NCBI GenBank assembly: GCA_046046455.1
Contig: JBJOJS010000066.1
Location: forward strand, 62,001 to 126,000
Direction of reading: 5' to 3'
Length of the DNA stretch: 64,000 bases
Origin: Mxb001 sp046046455
Lineage (GTDB): Bacteria > Actinomycetota > Actinomycetes > S36-B12
Shown here: in pieces, positions 17,742 to 29,242 of the stretch
How the letters are laid out: every line of letters begins with the position of its first letter
Numbering within the stretch: position 1 is the first letter of the stretch
The notes under the pieces: generated by a model
Databases searched by the model: none
The model's input: only the letters and a program-made list of their open reading frames with translations
Told to the model about the DNA's origin: nothing
Program-made: the position numbers and the translations under genes

Positions 17742-18100
17742 AGGTCCTTGCCGGTTCGCTTCGAGACGCGCACGCTGCGCGTCGCCTCGTAGGTGCTGCC
17801 GTCCGCGCGACGCTTCTCGACCTTCTCCTTGCGGAAGCCGACCCGCGTCGGGCGGTTGTCCTCGGGGTCGACGACCATCACGTTGGAGACGTGGATCGGA
17901 GCCTCCGTCGTGATGATGCCGCCGGTCTTGGCACCACGGTTGTTCTGGCCCACCTTGGTGTGCTTCTTGATGCGGTTCACGCCCTCGACGATCACCTTGT
18001 CGGACTCGGGGAAGACCTCGATGACCTTCCCGGTGATGCCGCGGTCCTTACCGCTGATGACCTGCACGAGGTCACCCTTGCGAACGAAGAGGCCAGCCAT
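17738..18100 (-). CDS. rplX: 50S ribosomal protein L24
   Basis: 120 residues with an N-terminal KOW motif (VRKGDLVQVISGKDRGITGKV) and the conserved RIKKHTKVGQNNRG. L24 starts folding of the 23S 5' domain. It begins one base after rplN. Confidence 0.97.
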   Translation of the reverse strand: MAGLFVRKGDLVQVISGKDRGITGKVIEVFPESDKVIVEGVNRIKKHTKVGQNNRGAKTGGIITTEAPIHVSNVMVVDPEDNRPTRVGFRKEKVEKRRADGSTYEATRSVRVSKRTGKDL

Positions 18101-18101
18101 G

Positions 18102-18470
18102 TCAGAGCACCTCCGGTGCCAACGAGATGATCTTCATGAAGCGCTTCTCGCGGAGCTCGCGCCCAACCGGCCCGAAGATGCGGGTCCCACGGGGCTCGCC
18201 GTCACCCTTGAGGATGACCGCGGCGTTCTCGTCGAAGCGGATGTAGGAGCCATCGGGGCGACGGTTCTCCTTGCGGGTGCGGACGACGACGGCCTTGACG
18301 ACCTCGCCCTTCTTGACGCCACCACCGGGGATGGCGTCCTTGACGGTCGCCACGATGATGTCGCCGATGCCGGCGTAGCGCCGTCCGGAACCACCGAGGA
18401 CGCGGATGCACAGAAGCTCCTTGGCACCCGTGTTGTCGGCGACCTTGAGTCGGGACTCTTGCTGAATCAC
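18102..18470 (-). CDS. rplN: 50S ribosomal protein L14
   Basis: 122 residues from GTG 18468-18470 (MIQQESRLKVADNTGAKE), the exact family length. It ends REKRFMKIISLAPEVL. Longer in-frame starts fall inside rpsQ and do not match L14. It lies at the intersubunit face of the 50S. Confidence 0.97.
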   Translation of the reverse strand: MIQQESRLKVADNTGAKELLCIRVLGGSGRRYAGIGDIIVATVKDAIPGGGVKKGEVVKAVVVRTRKENRRPDGSYIRFDENAAVILKGDGEPRGTRIFGPVGRELREKRFMKIISLAPEVL

Positions 18471-18480
18471 GTCGTCTCCC

Positions 18481-18762
18481 CTACTTAGCCTTCTCGAGGA
18501 TCTCGACGACGCGCCAGCGCTTAGTCGCCGACAGCGGCTTGGTCTCCATGAGCAGCACGCGATCGCCGATGCCGCACGAGTTCTGCTCGTCGTGCGCCTT
18601 GAGCTTGCTCGTACGGCGGACCACCTTGCCGTAAAGCGGGTGCTTGAAGCGGTCCTCGACGGCGACAACGACGGTCTTGTCCATCTTGTCGCTGACCACG
18701 AGTCCCTCGCGGACCTTGCGTGCGTTGCGTTCTGAGCTCACGTTCACCTTCTCGTCGGTCAT
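18481..18762 (-). CDS. rpsQ: 30S ribosomal protein S17
   Basis: 93 residues with the OB-fold core REGLVVSDKMDKTVVVAVEDRFKHPLYGK-type and KAHDEQNSCGIGDRVLLMETKPLS. The ATG overlaps the rpmC stop by 4 nt. Confidence 0.97.
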   Translation of the reverse strand: MTDEKVNVSSERNARKVREGLVVSDKMDKTVVVAVEDRFKHPLYGKVVRRTSKLKAHDEQNSCGIGDRVLLMETKPLSATKRWRVVEILEKAK

Positions 18763-18995
18763 GCCGCACCGCCCACGTGCTCGACGGGCGTGATGCCGAG
18801 CTCGCGCTCGCGCATCACGGTGTAGAGGCGCGCAATGTCCTTGCGGACCGCACGGAGTCGCCCGTGGTTCTCGAGCTGACCCGTCGCGCCCTGGAAACGG
18901 AGGTTGAACAGCTCCTCCTTGGCCTCACGCAGTCGCGTCACGAGCTCCTCGTCCGTGAGGCCGCGGAACTCCTGGGGTGATGTGCCGGCAGCCAT
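18759..18995 (-). CDS. rpmC: 50S ribosomal protein L29
   Basis: 78 residues from ATG 18993-18995, which overlaps the rplP stop (TGATG). It has the two-helix L29 core (RGLTDEELVTRLREAKEELF, then LRAVRKDIARLYTVMRERE). L29 lies at the polypeptide exit and helps bind trigger factor and SRP. Confidence 0.97.
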   Translation of the reverse strand: MAAGTSPQEFRGLTDEELVTRLREAKEELFNLRFQGATGQLENHGRLRAVRKDIARLYTVMRERELGITPVEHVGGAA

Positions 18996-19417
18996 CAGAC
19001 CTCCGCAATGTCGTCGCGACGCACGATCCGGCACTTCATGGGCAGCTTGTGCATGGCCCTGGTCAGCGCCGCGATAGCGGTCTTCTCGTTGGGGTAGGAC
19101 AGCTCGAACATCACGCGTCCGGGCTTGACGTTGGCGACCCACCACTCGGGTGAACCCTTACCGGAACCCATGCGCGTCTCAGCAGGCTTCTTGGTAAGCG
19201 GACGGTCGGGGTAGATGTTGATCCACACCTTGCCACCACGGCGGATGTGGCGCGTGATGGCGATACGGGCGGACTCGATCTGGCGGTTGGTGACGTACGC
19301 CGGCTCGAGAGCCTGCAGCCCATACGTGCCAAAGGTCACCTCGGTGCCGCCCTTGGCAGCGCCGGTGCGCTTCGGGTGGTGCTGCTTGCGGTGCTTGACC
19401 TTGCGCGGGATCAGCAT
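18995..19417 (-). CDS. rplP: 50S ribosomal protein L16
   Basis: 140 residues, MLIPRKVKHRKQHHPKRTG at the start. The loop near Arg80 that contacts the A-site tRNA (KPAETRMGSGKGSPEWWVA) is intact. It is 2 nt after rpsC. Confidence 0.98.
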   Translation of the reverse strand: MLIPRKVKHRKQHHPKRTGAAKGGTEVTFGTYGLQALEPAYVTNRQIESARIAITRHIRRGGKVWINIYPDRPLTKKPAETRMGSGKGSPEWWVANVKPGRVMFELSYPNEKTAIAALTRAMHKLPMKCRIVRRDDIAEV

Positions 19418-19419
19418 GA

Positions 19420-20211
19420 TCAGACCTCGCCCTCTGTCGGTGCGGGAGCCTCAGCCCCGGCGACGGCTGCCGTCTCCAGGACCTCGTCGTCGCGACGAAG
19501 GCCGCGGCGGGGACGCTCAGGACGCTTGCCCAGGCGCGCCGCAGCCGCGGCGGCCTCGCGCTCGGCGCGGCTGGTGGGGGCGTCGCCCTTGTAGATCCAG
19601 ACCTTGACGCCGATGCGACCGAAGGTCGTGCGAGCCTCGTAGAAGCCGTAGTCGATATCGGCGCGCAGGGTGTGCAGGGGCACGCGGCCCTCGCGGTAGA
19701 ACTCCGTGCGGCTCATCTCCGCGCCGCCGAGGCGACCCGAGACCTGCACGCGGATGCCCTTGGCTCCGGCCTTCATCGTGCTCTGCATGCCCTTGCGCAT
19801 CGCGCGGCGGAACGACACGCGGCTCGAGAGCTGCTCAGCGATGCCCTGCGCGACGAGCTGTGCGTCCATCTCGGGGTTCTTGACCTCCAGGATGTTGAGC
19901 TGCACCTGCTTGCCCGTGAGCTTCTCGAGATCGGCGCGGATGCGATCGGCCTCGGCGCCGCGGCGACCGATGACGATGCCGGGGCGTGCGGTGTGGATGT
20001 CCACGCGGACACGCTCGCGGGTGCGCTCGATCTCGACCTTGCTGATGCCGGCGCGCTCCATGCCGCGGGAGAGCAGCTTGCGAATCGCCACGTCCTCCTC
20101 GACATAGTCGCGGTAGCGCTGCCCGGGCTTCGCGCTATCGGCGAACCACCGGGACGTGAAGTCGGTCGTGATGCCGAGGCGGAAGCCGTGCGGGTTGACC
20201 TTCTGACCCAT
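19420..20211 (-). CDS. rpsC: 30S ribosomal protein S3
   Basis: 263 residues. The N-terminal KH domain carries the GXXG loop in IVIGRRGAEADRIRADLE, and the C-terminal domain has GRLGGAEMSRTEFYREGRVPLHTLRADIDYG-type sequence. The last ~45 residues are a variable Arg/Ala-rich then acidic tail. S3 forms part of the mRNA entry helicase site. Confidence 0.98.
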   Translation of the reverse strand: MGQKVNPHGFRLGITTDFTSRWFADSAKPGQRYRDYVEEDVAIRKLLSRGMERAGISKVEIERTRERVRVDIHTARPGIVIGRRGAEADRIRADLEKLTGKQVQLNILEVKNPEMDAQLVAQGIAEQLSSRVSFRRAMRKGMQSTMKAGAKGIRVQVSGRLGGAEMSRTEFYREGRVPLHTLRADIDYGFYEARTTFGRIGVKVWIYKGDAPTSRAEREAAAAAARLGKRPERPRRGLRRDDEVLETAAVAGAEAPAPTEGEV

Positions 20212-20212
20212 C

Positions 20213-20722
20213 TCAGCTCTCCTCTTCCGTGGCCGCAGCCTCCTGGGCGGGGGCCTTCTTGGCCGCTGCCTTCTTAGCCGGGGCCTTCTCGTCAGTCACC
20301 TTGGGCTTGTCCGTCGCCTTGGGGGCTGCCTTCGGGGCCGCCTTGGACGACGTGGACTTCTTGGCGGGGGCCTTGACGACCGGCGCCGCGTCCACAGTCT
20401 CGAGGACCACCGTGATGTGGCTCGTCCGCTTGCGGATGCGGTAGGCACGACCCTGAGCACGAGGGCGGAACCGACGCATGGTCGGGCCCTCGTCGACGTA
20501 GGCCTCGGCAACCACGAGGGAAGCGGGGTCGAGGTTGTGATTGTTGGTCGCGTTGGCGATGGCGCTGTCGAGCACCTTCCCCACCGGATCGCTCGCATCC
20601 TGCGGAGCGAAGCGCAACACCGCCTGGGCGTCTGCCGCGGGCAGGCCTCGAATGAGGTCCACCACTCGGCGCGCCTTCATGGGCGTGACACGGACGAACC
20701 GCGCCTGGGCCCTGGCTTCCAT
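20213..20722 (-). CDS. rplV: 50S ribosomal protein L22
   Basis: 169 residues. The first ~112 are a standard L22, including the conserved PTMRRFRPRAQGRAYRI before the exit-tunnel loop. The last ~55 are a low-complexity Ala/Lys/Pro tail with repeats of the AKKAP type. Such tails occur on actinobacterial L22. Confidence 0.97.
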   Translation of the reverse strand: MEARAQARFVRVTPMKARRVVDLIRGLPAADAQAVLRFAPQDASDPVGKVLDSAIANATNNHNLDPASLVVAEAYVDEGPTMRRFRPRAQGRAYRIRKRTSHITVVLETVDAAPVVKAPAKKSTSSKAAPKAAPKATDKPKVTDEKAPAKKAAAKKAPAQEAAATEEES

Positions 20723-20776
20723 CGCTTTCCCCTTGCCTCTCGTGACTCTCGTGGTCTTCCTGTGCCGGCGCCAGCG

Positions 20777-21058
20777 CTACTTGCGCTTGGCCTTCCGGTC
20801 TTCCTTGACGTGCCCCTTGAAGGTGCGCGTCGGCGCGAACTCGCCGAGCTTGTGTCCGACCATGTTCTCCGTGACGAAGACGGGCACGTGCTTGCGACCG
20901 TCGTGCACGGCGATGGTGTGGCCGAGCATGGCCGGCACGATCATCGAGCGGCGGGACCAGGTCTTGATGACCTGCTGGCTCTTGGCCTCGTTCTGGGCGT
21001 CCACCTTCTTGAGCAGGTGGTCGTCCACGAAGGGACCCTTCTTCAGGCTCCTGGGCAC
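20777..21058 (-). CDS. rpsS: 30S ribosomal protein S19
   Basis: 93 residues starting at GTG (MPRSLKKGPFVDDHLLKKV). The conserved TWSRRSMIVPAMLGHTIAVH and GHKLGEFAPTRTF are present. It lies in the 30S head near bridge B1. Confidence 0.98.
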   Translation of the reverse strand: MPRSLKKGPFVDDHLLKKVDAQNEAKSQQVIKTWSRRSMIVPAMLGHTIAVHDGRKHVPVFVTENMVGHKLGEFAPTRTFKGHVKEDRKAKRK

Positions 21059-21067
21059 AGTCGTCTC

Positions 21068-21904
<837 letters not shown>

Positions 21905-21921
21905 GGTGTTCGTCCCTCGCC

Positions 21922-22221
21922 CTAGCTGACCGGTCCGCCGAAGATGTCGATGCGATCGCCCTGCGCCACGGACACGATCGCCCGCTTGGTCGCAGCGCGA
22001 CGACCGAAGCCACGACGGGTGCGGATGCGCTTGCCCTCGCGGTTCATCGTGTTGACTGACGTCACGCGTACGCCGAAGACCTGCTCGACCGCGATCTTGA
22101 TCTGGGTCTTGTTGGCGTCGGGCGCGACGATGAAGGTGTACTTGTTCTCGTCGAGAAGCCCGTAGCTCTTCTCCGAGATGACCGGAGCGAGCAGGACGTC
22201 ACGCGGATCGGCGATCCTCAT
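21922..22221 (-). CDS. rplW: 50S ribosomal protein L23
   Basis: 99 residues from ATG 22219-22221 (MRIADPRDVLLAPVISEKSY). It overlaps the rplD stop by 4 nt. L23 docks trigger factor and SRP at the exit tunnel. A longer in-frame reading lies inside rplD and is not L23-like. Confidence 0.97.
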   Translation of the reverse strand: MRIADPRDVLLAPVISEKSYGLLDENKYTFIVAPDANKTQIKIAVEQVFGVRVTSVNTMNREGKRIRTRRGFGRRAATKRAIVSVAQGDRIDIFGGPVS

Positions 22222-22892
22222 GCCGACACCTCCGATTCGGTCGCGACGGCCTTGGCACCGCGCCCCTTCACGGGCCCGGCGACGAAGGTGTCGAAGGAGC
22301 CCTTGGTGAAGATGACGTCGTCCGTGACGAGGACGTCGTAGGTGTTCAGCTGGTCGGGGGCGACCACGCGGACGTTGGGAAGGTTGCGGACGCTCAGCCA
22401 CGAGGCGATGTCATCGCGCTCGACGACCACGAGCAGGTTGGGGCGCTCGGTGACCTCGAGCAGGAAGGCCTGCGCGCTCTTGGTCGAGGGCTCATCGCCG
22501 GCGACCAGGGCGGACACCACGTGAATCCGGCCTTCGCGCGCGCGATCGGACAGGGCACCGCGGAGAGCGGCCGCCTTCATCTTCTTGGGCGTGCGCTGGT
22601 CGTAGGACCGGGGCGACGGTCCATGGACCGTGCCACCGCCCGCGAACTGAGGTGCACGCGTCGAGCCCTGGCGGGCGCGGCCGGTGCCCTTCTGCTTGTA
22701 AGGCTTCTTGCCACCGCCGCTCACCTCGCCGCGGGTCTTGGTGTCGTGCGTCCCCTGGCGGGCGGCAGCGAGCTGCGCGACGACCACCTGGTGGATGAGG
22801 GGGACGTTGACCTGGACGTCGAAGATCTCCGAGGGGAGATCGACATCGCCCTGGGCCTTGCCCCCGGGGACGAGGACCTTCACGGAGGTCAT
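22218..22892 (-). CDS. rplD: 50S ribosomal protein L4
   Basis: 224 residues. The exit-tunnel loop region KPYKQKGTGRARQGSTRAPQ is intact, as is the Rossmann-like C-terminal part. In E. coli L4 also represses the S10 operon. It overlaps rplC and rplW by 4 nt each. Confidence 0.97.
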   Translation of the reverse strand: MTSVKVLVPGGKAQGDVDLPSEIFDVQVNVPLIHQVVVAQLAAARQGTHDTKTRGEVSGGGKKPYKQKGTGRARQGSTRAPQFAGGGTVHGPSPRSYDQRTPKKMKAAALRGALSDRAREGRIHVVSALVAGDEPSTKSAQAFLLEVTERPNLLVVVERDDIASWLSVRNLPNVRVVAPDQLNTYDVLVTDDVIFTKGSFDTFVAGPVKGRGAKAVATESEVSA

Positions 22893-23539
22893 GAGGACAC
22901 CGCCTTCGAGGTCGTGCGGACGAACACGAGGCCACCCTTGGGGCCGGGGACGGCACCCTTGATGAGCAGGAGACCGCGCTCGGGATCGACGGCATGGACC
23001 TTGAGCCCCTGCGTCGTGTGCCGGACGGTGCCCATGCGGCCCGCCATGCGCAGACCCTTGAAGACACGTCCCGGCGTGGCGCAGGCGCCGATGGAGCCGG
23101 GCTTGCGGTGGTTGCGATGCGCACCGTGCGAGGCGCCCACGCCACCGAAGCCGTGGCGCTTCATCGTGCCGGCGAAGCCCTTGCCCTTGGTGGTCGCCGT
23201 GACATCGACGACCTCGCCCGCGGCGAAGGTTTCGGCGCCGACCTCCTGGCCGAGGGTGTACTCGGACGCATCGGTGGTGCGCAGCTCGACGAGGTGGCGA
23301 CGAGGAGCGACACCCGCCTTGGCGAAGTGGCCGGCGTCGGGCTTGTTGACGCGGCGCGGGTCGACGGCACCGAAGCCGAGTTGCACGGCGGAATAGCCGT
23401 CATGGTCCGGCGTGCGCACCTGCGTCACTACGCAGGGGCCCGCCTTGACCACGGTCACGGGGACGACGCGGTTGTTCTCGTCCCATACCTGGGTCATGCC
23501 GAGCTTCTGCCCGAGCACGCCCTTGACTGTCCTGTCCAT
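22889..23539 (-). CDS. rplC: 50S ribosomal protein L3
   Basis: 216 residues from the ATG at 23537-23539 (MDRTVKGVLGQKLGMTQVW). This start fits the family N-terminus and places AGGA 8 nt upstream. An ATG two codons earlier (23543-23545) is the alternative. The central extension RHGFGGVGASHGAHRNHRKPGSIGA reaches the peptidyl-transferase centre. Confidence 0.96.
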   Translation of the reverse strand: MDRTVKGVLGQKLGMTQVWDENNRVVPVTVVKAGPCVVTQVRTPDHDGYSAVQLGFGAVDPRRVNKPDAGHFAKAGVAPRRHLVELRTTDASEYTLGQEVGAETFAAGEVVDVTATTKGKGFAGTMKRHGFGGVGASHGAHRNHRKPGSIGACATPGRVFKGLRMAGRMGTVRHTTQGLKVHAVDPERGLLLIKGAVPGPKGGLVFVRTTSKAVSS

Positions 23540-23549
23540 CGTCATCGTC

Positions 23550-23858
23550 CTAGAGCTTGATCTCGATGTCGACGCCGGCCGGGAGGTCCAGGCGCATGAG
23601 CGAGTCGACGGTCTTGGGCGTGGGGTCGAGGATGTCGATGAGGCGCTTGTGGGTGCGCATCTCGAAGTGCTCTCGACTGTCCTTGTACTTGTGGGGCGAC
23701 CGGATGACGCAGTAGACGTTCTTCTCGGTCGGCAGCGGCACCGGTCCCGCGACCTGCGCGCCCGTGCGAGTCACCGTATCGACGATCTTGCGCGCCGAAG
23801 AGTCGATGATCTCGTGGTCGTAGGCCTTGAGCCGGATCCGGATCTTCTGTCCCGCCAT
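23550..23858 (-). CDS. rpsJ: 30S ribosomal protein S10
   Basis: 102 residues (MAGQKIRIRLKAYDHEIID). It is the first gene of the S10 cluster, with an AAGGAAG ribosome-binding site. S10 also pairs with NusB/NusG in antitermination in E. coli. A hairpin right after tuf separates it from the str cluster. Confidence 0.98.
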   Translation of the reverse strand: MAGQKIRIRLKAYDHEIIDSSARKIVDTVTRTGAQVAGPVPLPTEKNVYCVIRSPHKYKDSREHFEMRTHKRLIDILDPTPKTVDSLMRLDLPAGVDIEIKL

Positions 23859-23915
23859 GGTGGCTTCCTTCTTAAGTCCGTGCCGCTGTCTGTCTGGGAG
23901 TCGTGCTGGGCGAGC

Positions 23916-23945
23916 TTCGGGGGAGGCGCGAACGCCTCCCCCGAA
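23916..23945 (-). terminator. terminator after tuf
   Basis: A perfect 13-bp stem, TTCGGGGGAGGCG (23916-23928) with CGCCTCCCCCGAA (23933-23945), and a CGAA loop. It starts 5 nt after the tuf stop. There is no U-tract, so efficiency is uncertain. The 57 nt below it must hold the rpsJ promoter if termination is complete; no clear promoter is visible there. Confidence 0.65.
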
Positions 23946-23950
23946 CCCGA

Positions 23951-25144
23951 CTACTTGATGATCTTGGTGACGCGCCCGGCGCCGACGGTGCGGCCGCCCT
24001 CGCGAATCGCGAAGCGCAGGCCGTCCTCCATGGCGATGGGCTGGATGAGATCGACCTTCATCTCGGTGTTGTCACCGGGCATGACCATGTCCTTGCCCTC
24101 GGGCAGGTGCACGACGCCCGTGACGTCCGTGGTCCGGAAGTAGAACTGCGGACGGTAGTTGTCGAAGAACGGGGTGTGGCGGCCGCCCTCGTCCTTGCTC
24201 AGGATGTAGACCTGGGCCTCGAACTCGGTGTGCGGGGTGATCGAGCCGGGCTTGCACACGACCTGGCCACGCTCCACGTCCTCGCGCTTGGTGCCACGGA
24301 GGAGCAGACCGACGTTCTCGCCCGCCTGGCCCTCGTCGAGGAGCTTGCGGAACATCTCGACGCCGGTGACCGTGGTCTTGGTCGACTCGGGACGGATGCC
24401 GACGATCTCGACCTCCTCGTTGACCTTGACGATGCCGCGCTCGATACGACCGGTCACGACGGTGCCGCGGCCGGTGATCGTGAAGACATCCTCGACGGGC
24501 ATGAGGAAGGGCTTGTCGATCTCGCGCTCGGGGGTGGCGATGTAGGCATCGACCGCGCCCATGAGCTCCATGATCGAGTCGGCCCACTTCTCGTCGCCGT
24601 TGAGCGCCGGGAACGCGGCCACGCGAACGACGGGGATGTCGTCGCCGGGGAACTCGTAGGTCGACAGGAGCTCACGGACCTCCATCTCGACGAGCTCGAG
24701 GAGATCCTCGTCGTCCACCATGTCGCACTTGTTGAGGGCGACCACGATGGCGGGGACGCCGACCTGGCGGGCCAGGAGGACGTGCTCCTTGGTCTGGGGC
24801 ATCGGGCCGTCGGTGGCGGCGACCACGAGGATCGCGCCGTCCATCTGTGCGGCACCGGTGATCATGTTCTTGATGTAGTCAGCGTGGCCGGGGCAGTCCA
24901 CGTGCGCGTAGTGACGAGCCTCGGTCTGGTACTCGACGTGCGCGATCGAGATCGTGATACCGCGCTGACGCTCCTCCGGAGCCTTGTCGATCTGATCGAA
25001 AGGCGTGAAGGGGTTGATGTCGGGCATCTTGTCGTGCAGGACCTTGGTGATCGCCGCGGTCAGCGTCGTCTTGCCATGGTCGATGTGCCCGATGGTGCCG
25101 ATGTTCACGTGCGGCTTGGTCCGCTCGAACTTCGCCTTCGCCAC
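23951..25144 (-). CDS. tuf: translation elongation factor EF-Tu
   Basis: 397 residues from GTG 25142-25144. The GTPase motifs are GHIDHGKTT (19-27), DCPGHADY and NKCD. Domains 2 and 3 end with GRTVGAGRVTKIIK. It delivers aminoacyl-tRNA to the ribosome. It is 83 nt after fusA with a GAGGAG ribosome-binding site. Whether a second tuf copy exists elsewhere cannot be seen. Confidence 0.99.
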   Translation of the reverse strand: MAKAKFERTKPHVNIGTIGHIDHGKTTLTAAITKVLHDKMPDINPFTPFDQIDKAPEERQRGITISIAHVEYQTEARHYAHVDCPGHADYIKNMITGAAQMDGAILVVAATDGPMPQTKEHVLLARQVGVPAIVVALNKCDMVDDEDLLELVEMEVRELLSTYEFPGDDIPVVRVAAFPALNGDEKWADSIMELMGAVDAYIATPEREIDKPFLMPVEDVFTITGRGTVVTGRIERGIVKVNEEVEIVGIRPESTKTTVTGVEMFRKLLDEGQAGENVGLLLRGTKREDVERGQVVCKPGSITPHTEFEAQVYILSKDEGGRHTPFFDNYRPQFYFRTTDVTGVVHLPEGKDMVMPGDNTEMKVDLIQPIAMEDGLRFAIREGGRTVGAGRVTKIIK

Positions 25145-25227
25145 GGTGGGCTCCTCTTCGTTTCGGTCCGTCCGGCTGTCGCGGATCGGGGCTTGGCTTG
25201 GTTATCTGGTTGTTCTTCGATCCGCGA

Positions 25228-27327
<2,100 letters not shown>

Positions 27328-27379
27328 CTGCGTACTCCTTCTTCGTTACTTCTTGTGATGAAGCTTCGTGTGACGCCGA

Positions 27380-27850
27380 CTACCAGCGGTAGTGGGCGAA
27401 CGCCTTGTTGGACTCGGCCATCTTGTGGGTGTCCTCGCGCTTCTTGACGCTTGCGCCAAGACCGTTGGAGGCGTCGAGGATCTCGTTCATGAGGCGCTCG
27501 GTCATCGTCTTCTCGCGACGCTGGCGCGAGTAGGAGACGAGCCAGCGCAGCGCCAGGGTGGTGCTGCGGCCGGCCTTGACCTCGACGGGGACCTGGTACG
27601 TCGCACCGCCGACGCGGCGGGAGCGCACCTCGAGCGTGGGCTTGACGTTGTCGAGCGCGCGCTTGAGCGTGGCCACGGGATCGGTGCCGGTCTTCTCGCG
27701 GCAGCCCTCGAGAGCGCCGTAGACGATGGCCTCCGCGGTGGAGCGCTTGCCGTCGAGGAGGATCTTGTTGATGAGCTGGGTGACGACCGGGGAGTTGTAG
27801 ACCGGGTCGATCACGATCGGCCGCTTGGCAGCCGGGCCCTTGCGCGGCAT
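27380..27850 (-). CDS. rpsG: 30S ribosomal protein S7
   Basis: 156 residues (MPRKGPAAKRPIVIDPVYNS), the family's usual length, ending NKAFAHYRW. Its ATG overlaps the rpsL stop (TGATG). It starts assembly of the 30S head. Longer in-frame starts lie inside rpsL. Confidence 0.98.
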   Translation of the reverse strand: MPRKGPAAKRPIVIDPVYNSPVVTQLINKILLDGKRSTAEAIVYGALEGCREKTGTDPVATLKRALDNVKPTLEVRSRRVGGATYQVPVEVKAGRSTTLALRWLVSYSRQRREKTMTERLMNEILDASNGLGASVKKREDTHKMAESNKAFAHYRW

Positions 27851-28224
27851 CAGCCCTTCTCCTTCTTCGCGCCGTAGCGGGAGCGGGCCTGCTTGCGGCC
27901 CTTCACGCCCTGGGTATCGAGCGCCCCGCGGATGATCTTGTAGCGGACACCGGGGAGGTCCTTCACACGGCCACCGCGCACGAGCACGATCGAGTGCTCC
28001 TGGAGGTTGTGCCCCACACCCGGGATGTAGGCCGTGACCTCGATGCCTGACGACAGGCGGACGCGGGCGACCTTGCGCAGAGCCGAGTTCGGCTTCTTGG
28101 GCGTGGTCGTGTACACGCGCGTGCAGACGCCGCGGCGCTGGGGGCTGCCCTTCAGCGCGGGCGTCTTGCTCTTCGAGACCTTGTCCTGCCGGCCCTTGCG
28201 GACCAACTGCTGGATCGTGGGCAC
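27850..28224 (-). CDS. rpsL: 30S ribosomal protein S12
   Basis: 124 residues from GTG 28222-28224 (MPTIQQLVRKGRQDK) with a GAGGAGA ribosome-binding site. The decoding-centre lysines at 43 (TTTPKKPNSA) and 88 (GGRVKDLPG) are the wild-type residues whose changes give streptomycin resistance in other bacteria. It is the first gene of the str cluster. Confidence 0.98.
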   Translation of the reverse strand: MPTIQQLVRKGRQDKVSKSKTPALKGSPQRRGVCTRVYTTTPKKPNSALRKVARVRLSSGIEVTAYIPGVGHNLQEHSIVLVRGGRVKDLPGVRYKIIRGALDTQGVKGRKQARSRYGAKKEKG

Positions 28225-28409
28225 TACGTCTCCTCGTCTGTCCTGTGTGTCCGTTTTGCCTGATTGCTCCCACCCCCGCACTCGGGTGTGTCGCGCCCCT
28301 TCCGGAGCACTGCACCCTCGAGCAAAGCTGGAGGACAACCAGCGCACGCGACCGATCGCTCGGCCCGGCACGCGCGTGAACCTGGGGCAGGCCCCAGGCA
28401 CGGGGAGCA

Positions 28410-28438
28410 AAGATACCGGACCGGTCCTTGACGACCAA
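28410..28438 (-). promoter_or_regulatory. candidate promoter of rpsL-rpsG-fusA-tuf
   Basis: Minus-strand TTGGTC (28433-28438), a 17-nt spacer and TATCTT (28410-28415). The leader would be about 180 nt. The -35 overlaps the first copy of the 21-nt direct repeat. Confidence 0.38.
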
Positions 28439-28479
28439 ATCCGGGGTCTCCCCCTCACAAATCCGGGGTCTCCCCCTCA
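28437..28479. repeat. 21-nt direct repeat, two copies
   Basis: Copies at 28437-28457 and 28459-28479 are identical (AAATCCGGGGTCTCCCCCTC core) and one base apart, a period of 22. They overlap the -35 side of the candidate str promoter. Confidence 0.9.
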
Positions 28480-28665
28480 AGTTCCGGCCCGGCGAGGGCC
28501 CCGGGCACGCTCGGACCTGGGCGGGCAAGCTTCTTTGCCCGAGAATCACCACCCGCTAGCAGATCCAGGGCAAGGAAGCCGTACGCGTTCCCCACCCACG
28601 ACACGCGCAACGTCCCCGAGGCTGGCCGAGAGCGGTTGGCGAGGAGGGTGCCCGAGGGTGCCCAG

Positions 28666-29229
28666 TTACGCGTTCGAGGCCGCTCCGAGCACCACGGCGA
28701 TGAGCAGGATCGCGCCCCCGATCACGATGAAGGCTCCGTAGAAGGCGATATTGATCCAGGACACGATCTTGGTCGCCGTATTGAGCCCCTCGCCTCCCAC
28801 GCGGCCCTGGGAGGCAGCGATCTCCTCGCCTGACTTCTTCGCCAGGACCAGAGCCACGATGGCCGGGATGATGGGGCACAGGAGCCACGAGACGATCGAC
28901 AGCACGAGGCCGACGACGGCGTTGGTCGATGTCGTCTGAGCCGGCGGATAGGCGTAGCTCTGAGCCGGATAGCCGGGGGGCGGCGGGACGACGTACCCCG
29001 GCGCCGGTGGGTACGCCGGAGCGGGGATCTGACCCGGAACTCCGTAGGTCGGGGCCCCAGCGGCGGCATCACCGGTCGCGTGGGCCGGCCACACCGGAGG
29101 AGCGGGCGGGGGTGTCGCAGGCTCGGGGGCCGCGGGTGCCGAGGAGCTGGGGGCATCGAGCCGCTGATCGGGCGCCGGCTGCTGCTCGAGTGCGGGCTGC
29201 TGGTCGGGCGTGGGCTGCTGATCGCTCAT
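28666..29229 (-). CDS. DUF4190-type small membrane protein with Pro-rich N-terminus
   Basis: 187 residues. The first ~100 are low-complexity (Gln/Pro, then Pro/Ala/Tyr with PPPPGYP-like repeats), probably cytoplasmic and disordered. Two membrane segments follow, near 103-130 (AVVGLVLSIVSWLLCPIIPAI) and 160-185 (IAFYGAFIVIGGAILLIAVV), with the loop KKSGEEIAASQGRVGGEGL between them. This layout matches DUF4190-domain proteins, whose function is not known. It lies between rpoC and rpsL on the same strand but has its own -10 element, and the rpoC terminator lies upstream. Confidence 0.75.
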   Translation of the reverse strand: MSDQQPTPDQQPALEQQPAPDQRLDAPSSSAPAAPEPATPPPAPPVWPAHATGDAAAGAPTYGVPGQIPAPAYPPAPGYVVPPPPGYPAQSYAYPPAQTTSTNAVVGLVLSIVSWLLCPIIPAIVALVLAKKSGEEIAASQGRVGGEGLNTATKIVSWINIAFYGAFIVIGGAILLIAVVLGAASNA

Positions 29230-29236
29230 GTACCTC

Positions 29237-29242
29237 AGCGTA
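29237..29242 (-). promoter_or_regulatory. candidate leaderless -10 element of the DUF4190-type gene
   Basis: TACGCT on the minus strand, 7 nt before the ATG. No clear -35. Confidence 0.38.

Larger units (their letters stand above)
28225..28665. other. gene-free region upstream of rpsL
   Basis: 441 nt without a believable gene. It holds a candidate str promoter (28410-28438), a 21-nt direct repeat (28437-28479), and an 8-bp inverted repeat CCTGGGGC/GCCCCAGG with a 2-nt gap (28381-28398). The rest is GC-rich sequence with no recognisable structure. It separates the str cluster from the DUF4190-type gene. Confidence 0.6.

Noticed and set aside
28381..28398. 8-bp inverted repeat as a terminator
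   Set aside because: A 2-nt gap is too small for a stable hairpin loop, and it lies upstream of rpsL within the presumed leader; a protein-binding site is more likely, but nothing supports a specific one.
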